Positions 1 through 5,783 are shown, counted from the first letter of the stretch. The stretch is DNA of 6,756 nt from Desulfobacteraceae bacterium (GCA_011042035.1 DQZA01000299.1:1-6756); one strand, 5' to 3'. The notes: generated from the sequence alone by a model not told the origin. Numbers and translations: made by a program.

Positions 1-556
1 AAGGATATCTCAATATCACGAACAATATCCCTTGCGGGTGGGGTTGCCCAAGGAAGAACTTCGTTCTCAAATAACGATTGTGAAGGATCCAAAGCTATTT
101 AACTTCATCCTGAACCAGTTAACCAAAGAAGGGATCATAGTCCAAGAAAAGGAATTGATAAGGCTTAAAGAACACAAGATAACCCTAGCAGAAGATCAGA
201 AAAAGACCAGGGAAGAGCTGGAAAAGATTTATTTGGAAAGCGGACTCCAGCCCCCTTATTTTAAGGATGTTAAAGGCAACTTTCCTGGAAACACGGCAGA
301 GGAAGTGCTGGAGGTAATGGTAAAAGATGGAATACTGGTGAAGGTCAAGGAAGACCTCTATTTTCATCGCGAAGCAATAGAAGATCTTCAGAGAAGGCTT
401 GTTGCCTTTCTCAAGGACAATGGCGAGATTACCACGCCTCAATTCAAGGACATGACAGGGGCCTCACGAAAATATACTATTCCGTTAATAGAATATTTCG
501 ATAAATCCCAGGTCACCGTGAGGGTGGGGGACAACAGGGTTCTCAGGAAAAAGTAA
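1..556 (+). CDS. selB: Selenocysteine-specific elongation factor SelB, C-terminal part (5' end outside window)
   Basis: SelB is the GTPase that carries Sec-tRNA(Sec) to the ribosome at UGA codons followed by a SECIS hairpin. Only its C-terminal winged-helix part is here, about 184 residues of a protein usually over 600. The frame is open to the left edge and begins RISQYHEQYPLRVGLPKEEL, matching the conserved SelB stretch H-x-x-x-P-L-R-x-G-x-x-K-E-E-L. The TTG at 32 therefore encodes the leucine of that motif and is not a start. A middle winged helix follows (P-P-Y-F-K-D-V, about base 250) and then the terminal one (F-K-D-M-T-G-A-S-R-K-Y-T-I-P-L-I-E-Y-F-D, about 443-515), the domain that binds SECIS RNA in characterised SelB proteins. 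The stop is TAA at 554-556. The gene is followed 33 bases later by yqeC on the same strand, consistent with a selenium-related operon. The identification rests on these motifs and is strong. Confidence 0.93.
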   Translation, partial: RISQYHEQYPLRVGLPKEELRSQITIVKDPKLFNFILNQLTKEGIIVQEKELIRLKEHKITLAEDQKKTREELEKIYLESGLQPPYFKDVKGNFPGNTAEEVLEVMVKDGILVKVKEDLYFHREAIEDLQRRLVAFLKDNGEITTPQFKDMTGASRKYTIPLIEYFDKSQVTVRVGDNRVLRKK

Positions 557-572
557 TGCTGCAGGATTAAAC

Positions 573-579
573 GGGGAGG
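573..579 (+). promoter_or_regulatory. Ribosome binding site deciding the TTG start of yqeC
   Basis: GGGGAGG lies 10 bases before the TTG at 590. The nearby ATG at 595 is in another frame, and the next in-frame ATG lies after the P-loop, so this site supports TTG as the start. Confidence 0.6.
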
Positions 580-589
580 CTGTAATAGT

Positions 590-1351
590 TTGGCATGGCA
601 AACCAGAGAATTGGCCGAAGCCCTTGGATTAGGAAGCCGGGAACACATAGCCCTTGTTGGAGCAGGCGGGAAGACAACCCTCATGTTTACTCTGGCCAAG
701 GAATTGGTGAGAAAGGGCAATACCGTATTGACAGGCACCACCACCAAGGTGTGGCAAGAGCAGGCTGAAAATTCAGCACAGGTGATAATCACGGAAAGTG
801 ATTCAAGATGGAAGGACATATTGCATGGGACTTCTGCCTCAAGCGGCTTCGCTTTTATTGCAAGACAGGCCTTGGCATCTGGTAAACTTGAAGGAATTGC
901 GCCCGAACTGGCTGATGACCTGTATAATGAGCTATCCGTAGACTACCTGTTGATGGAGTGCGATGGAGCTTCGGGCAAGGCTATTAAGGCACCAGCCGAG
1001 CACGAGCCAGTTGTACCAAGAAGCGCAACCATGGTGGCCGCCGTTGTTGGCGGAGATGTCCTTGGAAAGCCTTGTACTGGCGAGACTGTTTTCCGTCTGG
1101 AAAAGTTTATGCAAGTTACCGGAGCACAAGCCAACGAAATTTTGACTGCAAATTTGATTGCGAGGCTGGCAACGCACAAAACAGGTCTATTTAAAGGATG
1201 CCCCGAGAGTGCAAAGAGGACGCTCTTCATTAACCGCATGGACTTGTTGAATGATATTGAGCCGGTCCGCGAGTTGGCGGACTTGTTAAGTGAAAAATGC
1301 AGAATGATAGCCGGATCACTGAAGAAAAGTTTGTATCTTGTATATCAGTGA
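590..1351 (+). CDS. yqeC: YqeC family, putative selenium-dependent hydroxylase accessory protein
   Basis: This 253-residue protein belongs to the YqeC family, which is linked by gene neighbourhood to maturation of selenium-dependent molybdenum hydroxylases; its exact biochemical role is not established. The sequence shows an N-terminal P-loop, G-A-G-G-K-T-T at residues 24-30, then T-G-T-T-T-K-V (48-54). A central E-C-D-G-A-S-G-K-A-I-K-A-P motif at 123-135 is followed by H-E-P-V-V-P (138-143), and N-R-M-D-L-L at 215-220 resembles a GTPase N-K-x-D box. These features suggest a cytoplasmic nucleotide-binding protein. The start is TTG at 590, chosen because the ribosome binding site at 573-579 fits it and no in-frame ATG precedes the P-loop. 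The gene lies between selB and an XdhC-family gene, 33 and 11 bases from each, which strongly supports the assignment. It ends at a TGA (1349-1351); reading through would add only 11 codons before another stop, so selenocysteine insertion there is unlikely. Confidence 0.88.
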   Translation: MAWQTRELAEALGLGSREHIALVGAGGKTTLMFTLAKELVRKGNTVLTGTTTKVWQEQAENSAQVIITESDSRWKDILHGTSASSGFAFIARQALASGKLEGIAPELADDLYNELSVDYLLMECDGASGKAIKAPAEHEPVVPRSATMVAAVVGGDVLGKPCTGETVFRLEKFMQVTGAQANEILTANLIARLATHKTGLFKGCPESAKRTLFINRMDLLNDIEPVRELADLLSEKCRMIAGSLKKSLYLVYQ

Positions 1352-1362
1352 GGTGTATTGAA

Positions 1363-2412
1363 ATGGGAGACATTTATCACGAGATGAAAAGTGCTTCTCA
1401 GGATGCCAAGCCCTGTGCCCTTGCCACCATTGTCAAACAAGCCGGCCCGTCGCCGAGGGGCATCGGGGCCAAGTGTCTGATCGGAGAAAATGGCCTACTT
1501 GCTGGTACCATTGGAGGGGGAATCTTAGAAGCCAAAACCATCCGCGAGGCCTTAAAGGTCTTGAATTCTCGTTTGCCCGCAAAAGTTACTTTCCTGCTTA
1601 AGGGAAAAGACGTTGAGCAAACCGATATGCTGTGTGGGGGAGAAGCTGAGGTCTTCATTGAGCCGGTGGTTTATGAGGTCCACCTCCCGATATTCGAGCG
1701 CGTTGCACATATTCAGAAAAGAGGCGGGAAGGCGGCGATTGCCACGATTCTCAACCCTGATCTGTGGAAGCAGGAACAGGTCCCAAAAGTCCTATGGACC
1801 AAAGAGGGCCAAGAACTGGGAGGGGATCTGGCGGTTCCTCAACAACGTGAGGCCCAGGTACATGAAGCAATGAAAAAGGTCATGGACTCACGTCGTCCCG
1901 AAAAGCTGACACTGGATACCGGTGTGGAGATATTCCTCGAACCTGTTGTTTCCAATCCTGTGCTATACATTTTCGGCGGGGGACATGTCTCTAGACAAAT
2001 AGTTCCCCTTGCCTCCCTTGTGGGCTTCCGGGTTGTCGTAATTGATGACCGTGAGGAATTCACAAGGCATGAAGATCTTCCAGGTGCTGCGCAGGTACAT
2101 AAGCTCTCGTTTGACAACGTGGTAGAGAAATTTCCTGTAGATGAGGATTCTTATCTGGTAATTGTAACTCGAGGCCACGTACAGGATAAAAACGTCCTCG
2201 CCCAGGCCCTCAGGACCGACGCCAAATACATAGGAATGATAGGTAGCAAAAGAAAAAGAGATATAATCTATGAAAAACTCCTGGAACAAGGGTTTTCTCA
2301 AGATGATCTCGCAAGGGTCCATTCACCCATCGGCCTTGAGATTGGAGCCGAGACACCAGAGGAGATCGCAGTAAGCATAGTGGCGGAGTTAATCAAAGTT
2401 AGAGCAGAATAA
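1363..2412 (+). CDS. xdhC: XdhC/CoxI family molybdenum hydroxylase maturation protein
   Basis: XdhC-family proteins bind molybdenum cofactor and help its sulfuration and insertion into xanthine dehydrogenase-type enzymes. This 349-residue protein has the full two-part layout. The N-terminal XdhC_CoxI region has P-R-G-I-G-A-K at 31-37, G-T-I-G-G-G-I-L-E-A at 48-57 and D-M-L-C-G-G-E-A-E-V at 88-97, where Cys91 is the conserved family cysteine. The C-terminal Rossmann-like region has F-G-G-G-H-V-S at 204-210, I-D-D-R at 227-230, G-M-I-G-S-K-R-K-R at 291-299 and S-P-I-G-L-E-I-G-A-E-T-P-E-E-I-A at 321-336. I chose ATG 1363 because an AGGTG ribosome binding site lies at 1351-1355; an in-frame ATG at 1297 would overlap yqeC by 55 bases and add 22 residues unlike the family. 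Together with yqeC and selB it suggests service to a selenium-dependent hydroxylase, but the target enzyme is not in the window. The symbol is a family name; the substrate enzyme may not be xanthine dehydrogenase. Confidence 0.88.
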   Translation: MGDIYHEMKSASQDAKPCALATIVKQAGPSPRGIGAKCLIGENGLLAGTIGGGILEAKTIREALKVLNSRLPAKVTFLLKGKDVEQTDMLCGGEAEVFIEPVVYEVHLPIFERVAHIQKRGGKAAIATILNPDLWKQEQVPKVLWTKEGQELGGDLAVPQQREAQVHEAMKKVMDSRRPEKLTLDTGVEIFLEPVVSNPVLYIFGGGHVSRQIVPLASLVGFRVVVIDDREEFTRHEDLPGAAQVHKLSFDNVVEKFPVDEDSYLVIVTRGHVQDKNVLAQALRTDAKYIGMIGSKRKRDIIYEKLLEQGFSQDDLARVHSPIGLEIGAETPEEIAVSIVAELIKVRAE

Positions 2413-2455
2413 TAAAACAAAGGCGAAGGGCGCAAGAGAAAGGGCAACAGAATAA

Positions 2456-2476
2456 CGAATATCGAATATCGAATGA
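2456..2476. repeat. Short 7-base tandem repeat (CGAATAT)
   Basis: CGAATAT at 2456-2462 is repeated exactly at 2463-2469 and then decays to CGAATGA at 2470-2476. It lies in the gap after xdhC, 26 bases before the 9-base array, and has no evident coding function. Confidence 0.6.
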
Positions 2477-2502
2477 TGAACCTTGACGGTGAACGCTTAC
2501 CG

Positions 2503-2565
2503 GACTAAACAGACTCGACAGACCAAACAGACTAAATGGACTAGATAGACCAAAAAGACCAATCA
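2503..2565. repeat. 9-base tandem array, consensus GACYAAACA, seven units
   Basis: Seven uninterrupted 9-base units run from 2503: GACTAAACA, GACTCGACA, GACCAAACA, GACTAAATG, GACTAGATA, GACCAAAAA and GACCAATCA. GAC is invariant at the start of every unit, while positions 4-9 vary. The array ends 2 bases before the AGGAGG ribosome binding site (2567-2572) of the LUD gene, so if the upstream operon is read through or a promoter lies in the gap, it is transcribed as 5' leader. The units are almost free of T on the + strand. They show no dyad symmetry, so this is not a hairpin or a CRISPR repeat with spacers. The remaining part of the 171-base gap (2413-2455 and 2477-2502) shows no clear promoter or terminator. 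Confidence 0.85.
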
Positions 2566-2583
2566 CAGGAGGGGGAAAAGTTT

Positions 2584-3225
2584 ATGAATGAGTATCAGCG
2601 TTGGTTGGGGGAAAAGCTTGCAGAGAAAACCATTGAAAATCTCAAAAAACACGGATTTGACGCCCATTTCGTGGGCTCAACCCAAGAGGCCAAGGAGCTC
2701 ATTCTTGGGATGGTCGAACAGTTCAACACCTTTGGCTTCGGCGGCTCTGATACCACACGGGCCCTAGGCCTAGTGGAGGCCCTCAAGGAAAAGGGAAAGA
2801 CCATTTACGACCATTGGCACCAGGGTTTGAGTAAAGAAGAGGATCTGGAAATCCGGCTAAACCAGGGAAGGGCTGATTGCTTTATCTGCAGTGCAAACGG
2901 AATTTCAGCCACAGGTGAAATAGTAAATGTGGATGGAATTGGGAACCGAACGAACGGCATGACCTTTGGGCCAAAAAAGGTGATAGTGGTGGCTGGCATG
3001 AACAAGGTAAGACCTGATCTTCATTCTGCCCTTGCCAGGGTGAAGGAGGTGGCCGGTCCCATGAGGGCCAAGAGCCTTGGTATGGCCACACCATGCGCAG
3101 AGACAGGATTTTGCACGGATTGCAATGCCCCCCAAAGGATATGCCGGATCACCACGATACTGCACCGTAAACCAATGTTAACAGACGTATCGGTAATATT
3201 AATCAACGAAGAACTGGGATTTTAG
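2584..3225 (+). CDS. LUD-domain (lactate utilisation-like, DUF162) protein with a four-cysteine C-terminal motif
   Basis: This 213-residue protein is a single LUD domain of the kind related to LutC/YkgG and the N-terminal part of LutB. Visible family motifs are F-G-F-G-G-S-D-T-T at 50-58, D-C-F-I-C-S-A-N-G-I-S-A-T-G-E-I-V at 98-114, N-R-T-N-G-M-T-F-G-P-K-K-V-I-V-V-A-G at 121-138 and N-K-V at 140-142. The C-terminus carries Cys171, Cys177, Cys180 and Cys187 (C-x5-C-x2-C-x6-C), a possible metal or Fe-S site; this ligand role is an inference. The start is ATG 2584, 11 bases after AGGAGG. No LutA or LutB partner is adjacent, so a lactate oxidation complex is not supported here and the substrate is unknown. 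The next gene begins 3 bases after its TAG stop, suggesting coupled translation. The family assignment is firm; the cellular role is open. Confidence 0.87.
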   Translation: MNEYQRWLGEKLAEKTIENLKKHGFDAHFVGSTQEAKELILGMVEQFNTFGFGGSDTTRALGLVEALKEKGKTIYDHWHQGLSKEEDLEIRLNQGRADCFICSANGISATGEIVNVDGIGNRTNGMTFGPKKVIVVAGMNKVRPDLHSALARVKEVAGPMRAKSLGMATPCAETGFCTDCNAPQRICRITTILHRKPMLTDVSVILINEELGF

Positions 3226-3228
3226 AGT

Positions 3229-3489
3229 ATGGGCAAACATAGTTACCGATTTGTTGAAGAGTATACGGGTCTTGTCGGCTTTGGCCTCGACAGGGAAACC
3301 GACGAATGTTCCATTACCTACTATGTGCAGAAATTTGCCGACGATGATCTAATGAAGGCTCTGCGCTCCCGCATGAGCGATTCAGACATCGAGGCCTTGG
3401 CCGACATGCTCATCAGGATAATGAAAAAATACCTCACCGAAGACGAATATCACACCCTCTTTCTCAAGGATCAGGAAGAGAACACCTGA
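3229..3489 (+). CDS. Small conserved-looking protein of unknown function, 86 residues
   Basis: I do not recognise this family with confidence. The protein is soluble and acidic, with no signal peptide or membrane segment. It has a probable N-terminal beta part (S-Y-R-F-V-E-E-Y-T-G-L-V-G-F-G-L at 5-20, then S-I-T-Y-Y-V-Q-K-F at 28-36) and a helical second half (about 39-82) containing L-I-R-I-M-K-K-Y-L-T-E-D-E-Y-H. Cys27 is its only cysteine. It starts 3 bases after the LUD stop with only a weak ribosome binding site, so translation is probably coupled to the LUD gene. Its last 19 bases overlap the end of the convergent macro-domain gene. Codon use looks like the neighbours, and the regular amphipathic pattern argues that it is a real gene. 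Similar short proteins are, to my recollection, labelled cytoplasmic protein in sulfate reducers, but I cannot confirm this. Confidence 0.72.
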   Translation: MGKHSYRFVEEYTGLVGFGLDRETDECSITYYVQKFADDDLMKALRSRMSDSDIEALADMLIRIMKKYLTEDEYHTLFLKDQEENT

Positions 3490-3992
3490 TCAAAGATTTT
3501 ATTGTATGTGTCAAAGGCCTGTGTGCCAAAGCAGACGAATACGACCTTCTCAATGCTCTGGTCCTTTTCGAGAAATTTCTTTGTTTCTGTAAGGGCTATC
3601 TTGGTCGCCCTTTCCAAGGGAAAACCATAGGCACCTGTACTTATGGAGGGAAAGGCCACGGTCTTAGCACCTATTTCAACCGCCGCCTTTAGACTGTTTT
3701 GATAGCAACTTGCGAGCAACTGATCTTCGTTGTTGTTTCCACCTCTCCATATAGGCCCAACTGTATGTATTACCCATTTGGCCGGTAGCTTGTATCCCTT
3801 GGTAACGCGAGCCTCACCGGTGGGACAACCCCCAATCTTGCGACATTCTTCAAGCAGCTCAGGGCCTGCGGCCCGATGTATGGCCCCATCTACTCCGCCG
3901 CCGCCCAGCAAGGATTGATTGGCGGCATTTACGATGGCATCAACCTGCTGCTTTGTTATGTCACCCTCTATTATTTCTATCCTCTCCTTCAT
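3471..3992 (-). CDS. ymdB: Macro-domain protein, YmdB-like O-acetyl-ADP-ribose deacetylase
   Basis: This is a single macro domain of 173 residues, the usual length for bacterial YmdB-type enzymes, which hydrolyse O-acetyl-ADP-ribose and in some cases remove ADP-ribose from proteins. Sequence evidence in order: G-D-I-T at 10-13 (adenine site), I-V-N-A-A-N at 20-25, L-L-G-G-G-G-V-D-G-A-I-H-R-A-A-G at 28-43 with Asn25 and Asp35 in the catalytic positions of the family, H-T-V-G-P-I-W-R-G-G at 76-85, and S-I-S-T-G-A-Y-G-F-P at 116-125 (phosphate-binding loop). All key residues are intact. The ATG start at 3992 has a G-rich ribosome binding site (GGGGGGAG, 3996-4003). The gene lies 103 bases after the Fe-S gene on the same strand and may be its downstream operon member. 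Its stop lies inside the end of the convergent 86-residue gene. No ADP-ribosyltransferase toxin or sirtuin is adjacent, so a metabolic housekeeping role is likelier than a toxin-antitoxin one. Confidence 0.92.
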   Translation of the reverse strand: MKERIEIIEGDITKQQVDAIVNAANQSLLGGGGVDGAIHRAAGPELLEECRKIGGCPTGEARVTKGYKLPAKWVIHTVGPIWRGGNNNEDQLLASCYQNSLKAAVEIGAKTVAFPSISTGAYGFPLERATKIALTETKKFLEKDQSIEKVVFVCFGTQAFDTYNKIFDQVFSS

Positions 3993-4095
3993 TGTCTCCC
4001 CCCTTCATATCTATTTCTCTCGTTAGTGCATGCGAACTAGGTGTTGGATCCCTTCTTTCACAGCGCAGTCACCCTTGTCACGTCTATTCCTCACT

Positions 4096-5196
4096 CTAGA
4101 CCCTTTGGTGCCTCATCAATTTATCATTCAGATCAGCCTTGGCCTGCTGCCGGGCCTTCATGCGAAGGGCATAGGCCTCCATCTGGTTCCTGGGAATCTG
4201 TGGTTGTGCCTCTTCGGGCTTCCGCTCCAGTGTCAATGCGCCGCTGGGGCAGGTAGACACGCACAGGCCGCAACCGATACAGCGATCCGCGTTTACTACG
4301 GCATGCTCATCCTCCATGTGCAATGCCTCCATCTGGCAGCGATCCAGACAAGTTTCACAGCCAATGCAGATCTCCGGATCTGCCTTGGCAACGAAGGAAG
4401 CCGAGGCCATGGCTGCAGGAGACGGGTGCCTCTTGAGGTGCAAAAGAATCTGGCAGCAATCGCCACAGCAACAACAGATGTTCACGATTTCTTGGGCATT
4501 GCTCGGCTGAAGCACCAGGCCTTCTTCATCGGCCTTGCGAAGGATCTCAAGGGTCTCTTCCATGGTGATGACACGGCCCAGCCCGTTTCGTTCGTAATAG
4601 TCTGCGCCCCACCCAAAGACCAGGCATGCCTCCATGAGTTTGCCACAGCCCTCGCCTTTGAGCTCCTTTTCCTTACGGCATATACAAGGAGCGACCAAAA
4701 ATTTCTTCTGTCTCTTGACCAACTCTTCGGCCTTCTCATATGGCATAACCTTCACCCCCGCGCTAATACTCCTGCCAACCGGTATGGTGCGAAGTTGCGG
4801 CACGTGATCAAAGGCCTCCTTGGCGAGGAGGGGCATGTATTCTTCTAAATCCTTCACGAATTCTTTATCCATGTCATTTACATGGTACTCCCAGATCCCC
4901 ACCACAAACTGCGATGCCATGAATGCCGGCGGCCTTTCATTGGTCTCGATGCTGAATATGAGCCCTTTGCGCGCCATATTCCGCAGCATGGGGGCGATTT
5001 CCTCCTCGCTTTTCCCGGCCCGCTGTGCAATGGCCGCTGCAGGTTCCAGTTTTAGCCGAAGGTGTGTGGCAAGCTCAGCCTCTTCAGGCGTGAAAAGGCG
5101 TTTTAGTATCCGAATCTCCACGCCGCTGTCCGTCGCAGGAAAGCCTCCCGGTAGACTGTCCAAGTGCTCTCTTAATTTCTGATAGACATCTTCCAT
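4096..5196 (-). CDS. Winged-helix-like plus multi-cysteine 4Fe-4S ferredoxin-domain protein
   Basis: This 366-residue protein appears to carry several Fe-S sites. Residues about 25-83 look like a winged helix (L-F-T-P-E-E-A-E-L-A, A-A-A-I-A-Q-R-A-G-K-S-E-E-E-I, M-L-R-N-M-A-R-K-G-L-I). A middle domain contains C-I-C-R (171-174), Cys184 and Cys191, then a dense C-C-C-C-G-D-C-C stretch at 241-248. A C-terminal two-cluster ferredoxin follows: Cys277, 280, 283, 287 and Cys306, 309, 312, 316, each C-x2-C-x2-C-x3-C. In the first set the residue after the last cysteine is Gln, not the usual Pro. The basic tail (about 330-366) has no cysteine. There is no membrane segment or signal peptide, so it should be cytoplasmic. 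ATG 5196 is preceded 6 bases away by AGGAGG (5203-5208). The gene follows marR by 68 bases on the same strand. An electron-transfer or redox-sensing role is inferred; the partner is unknown. Confidence 0.85.
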   Translation of the reverse strand: MEDVYQKLREHLDSLPGGFPATDSGVEIRILKRLFTPEEAELATHLRLKLEPAAAIAQRAGKSEEEIAPMLRNMARKGLIFSIETNERPPAFMASQFVVGIWEYHVNDMDKEFVKDLEEYMPLLAKEAFDHVPQLRTIPVGRSISAGVKVMPYEKAEELVKRQKKFLVAPCICRKEKELKGEGCGKLMEACLVFGWGADYYERNGLGRVITMEETLEILRKADEEGLVLQPSNAQEIVNICCCCGDCCQILLHLKRHPSPAAMASASFVAKADPEICIGCETCLDRCQMEALHMEDEHAVVNADRCIGCGLCVSTCPSGALTLERKPEEAQPQIPRNQMEAYALRMKARQQAKADLNDKLMRHQRV

Positions 5197-5264
5197 AAAT
5201 TGCCTCCTACCCTTGTTGGTACTCTATATTCTCGTTTTTTTCTGCCCCTCCGCGATGGTAGGTC

Positions 5265-5708
5265 TCACAGGCTCCGTGCCACCTTATGAAGCCCAGCCAA
5301 TAAACTCTCCCACTGTTCCTGGCCAACTGCCTCAATGACCTGGTCCTGGGCCCTTTGCCACAGAGGCAAGGACTTCTCAAGCAATGTGCACCCATCCTGG
5401 GTAATTTTTATCCTGCGTTGCCTCCTGTCGCCGCCGGTAGCAATGGTAACCAATCCTTTGCGCTCCAGTAATAATAGATTGCGGCTGAGAGTCGTCCTTT
5501 CCATGCCCAGGGCCTTTGCCAACTTGGTTAGGGTAATACCTTCTTGATTGTATGATGCCATGAGGATAGAAAATTGGTTTGCAGTTATAAGGGTATCACG
5601 AAAGACCTGGTCGAACCTCTGGGTGACGACTCTGGCGGCCCTTCTGAGGTTGAAGCATGCGCAGGTCCTGCCAATTTTCTTTCGGAGTTCTTTGTCACTC
5701 AAATTCAA
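5265..5708 (-). CDS. MarR-family transcriptional regulator
   Basis: This is a 147-residue regulator of the MarR winged-helix family, which normally bind palindromic operators as dimers and release them on ligand binding or thiol oxidation. Residues 42-50 (T-A-N-Q-F-S-I-L-M) start the DNA-binding domain. L-T-K-L-A-K-A-L-G-M-E-R-T-T-L-S-R-N-L-L at 60-79 is the helix-turn-helix with its recognition helix, and T-G-G-D-R-R-Q-R-R-I-K-I-T at 91-103 is the wing. The N-terminal dimerisation helix begins C-A-C-F-N-L-R-R-A-A-R (16-26), a Cys-x-Cys often seen in one MarR subgroup; Cys107 is the only other cysteine. The start is TTG 5708, 7 bases from a perfect AGGAGG. It is co-directional with the downstream Fe-S gene and divergent from the amidohydrolase, so these are the probable targets. 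The ligand is unknown. Confidence 0.9.
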   Translation of the reverse strand: MNLSDKELRKKIGRTCACFNLRRAARVVTQRFDQVFRDTLITANQFSILMASYNQEGITLTKLAKALGMERTTLSRNLLLLERKGLVTIATGGDRRQRRIKITQDGCTLLEKSLPLWQRAQDQVIEAVGQEQWESLLAGLHKVARSL

Positions 5709-5715
5709 ATGAAAT

Positions 5716-5721
5716 CCTCCT
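5716..5721 (-). promoter_or_regulatory. Ribosome binding site deciding the TTG start of the MarR gene
   Basis: On the - strand this reads AGGAGG, 7 bases before the TTG at 5708-5706. No ATG in frame exists upstream of the conserved N-terminal helix, so this strong site supports a TTG start. Confidence 0.7.
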
Positions 5722-5730
5722 GATCATAAT

Positions 5731-5750
5731 AAATGTGTAATTACACCTTT
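5731..5750. promoter_or_regulatory. Candidate MarR operator: 20-base near-palindrome around GTGTAATTACAC
   Basis: GTGTAATTACAC at 5735-5746 is a perfect 12-base inverted repeat. Extended outward it reads AAAT before and CTTT after, giving a 20-base dyad with one mismatched pair (T5734/C5747). It lies in the gap between the divergent marR and amidohydrolase genes, the usual place and size for a MarR operator. It would cover the predicted -10 region of marR (self-repression) and sits just upstream of the predicted -35 of the amidohydrolase. Binding is inferred, not shown. Confidence 0.6.
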
Positions 5751-5765
5751 TAACTTCACTGTCAA
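5737..5765 (-). promoter_or_regulatory. Possible sigma-70-type promoter of the marR operon
   Basis: On the - strand a perfect TTGACA (5765-5760) is followed 17 bases later by AATTAC (5742-5737), which matches the -10 consensus at only three of six positions. The -35 is convincing and the -10 weak; the better -10-like TATTAT (5731-5726) is too far from this -35. Confidence 0.35.
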
Positions 5766-5783
5766 TACAAAAGATGCTATAGA
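5755..5783 (+). promoter_or_regulatory. Possible promoter of the amidohydrolase gene
   Basis: TTCACT (5755-5760) and TATAGA (5778-5783) are separated by 17 bases, each matching the sigma-70 hexamers at four of six positions. TGC just before the -10 gives an extended -10 (TG at 5775-5776). The -35 shares base 5760 with the opposing marR -35, so the two promoters would compete. Confidence 0.35.

Noticed and set aside
32..34. TTG as the start of the first gene
   Set aside because: The frame stays open to the window edge and the preceding codons belong to the conserved SelB motif.
1349..1351. UGA at the end of yqeC as a selenocysteine codon, tempting because selB is adjacent
   Set aside because: Reading through adds only 11 codons before another stop, and the next gene's ribosome binding site starts there. 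No SECIS-like hairpin was seen just after it.
1297..1362. An upstream in-frame ATG extending the xdhC protein by 22 residues
   Set aside because: It would overlap yqeC by 55 bases and has no ribosome binding site, whereas ATG 1363 has AGGTG at 1351-1355 and begins where the family begins.
2483..2548. A short peptide reading the 9-base array as repeated Thr-Lys-Gln
   Set aside because: The only start is a TTG without a ribosome binding site, and a TAG inside the array ends it. Nothing supports translation.
2503..2565. CRISPR array
   Set aside because: Units are 9 bases, contiguous, without spacers and without dyad symmetry.
3993..4095. Terminator between the Fe-S and macro-domain genes
   Set aside because: Only a 4-base inverted match around GCATGC near 4030 was found, with no adjoining T run on the transcribed strand.
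4030..4848. A 272-codon open frame on the + strand
   Set aside because: It lies antisense to the Fe-S gene, whose cysteine motifs are unmistakable. Its own translation shows no recognisable domain and no ribosome binding site.
5265..5267. UGA at the end of marR as a selenocysteine codon
   Set aside because: The 147-residue length is normal for MarR, and the read-through residues resemble nothing in the family.
5207..5395. A 62-codon - strand frame overlapping the end of marR
   Set aside because: It overlaps the well-supported marR coding sequence in another frame and has no recognisable content.
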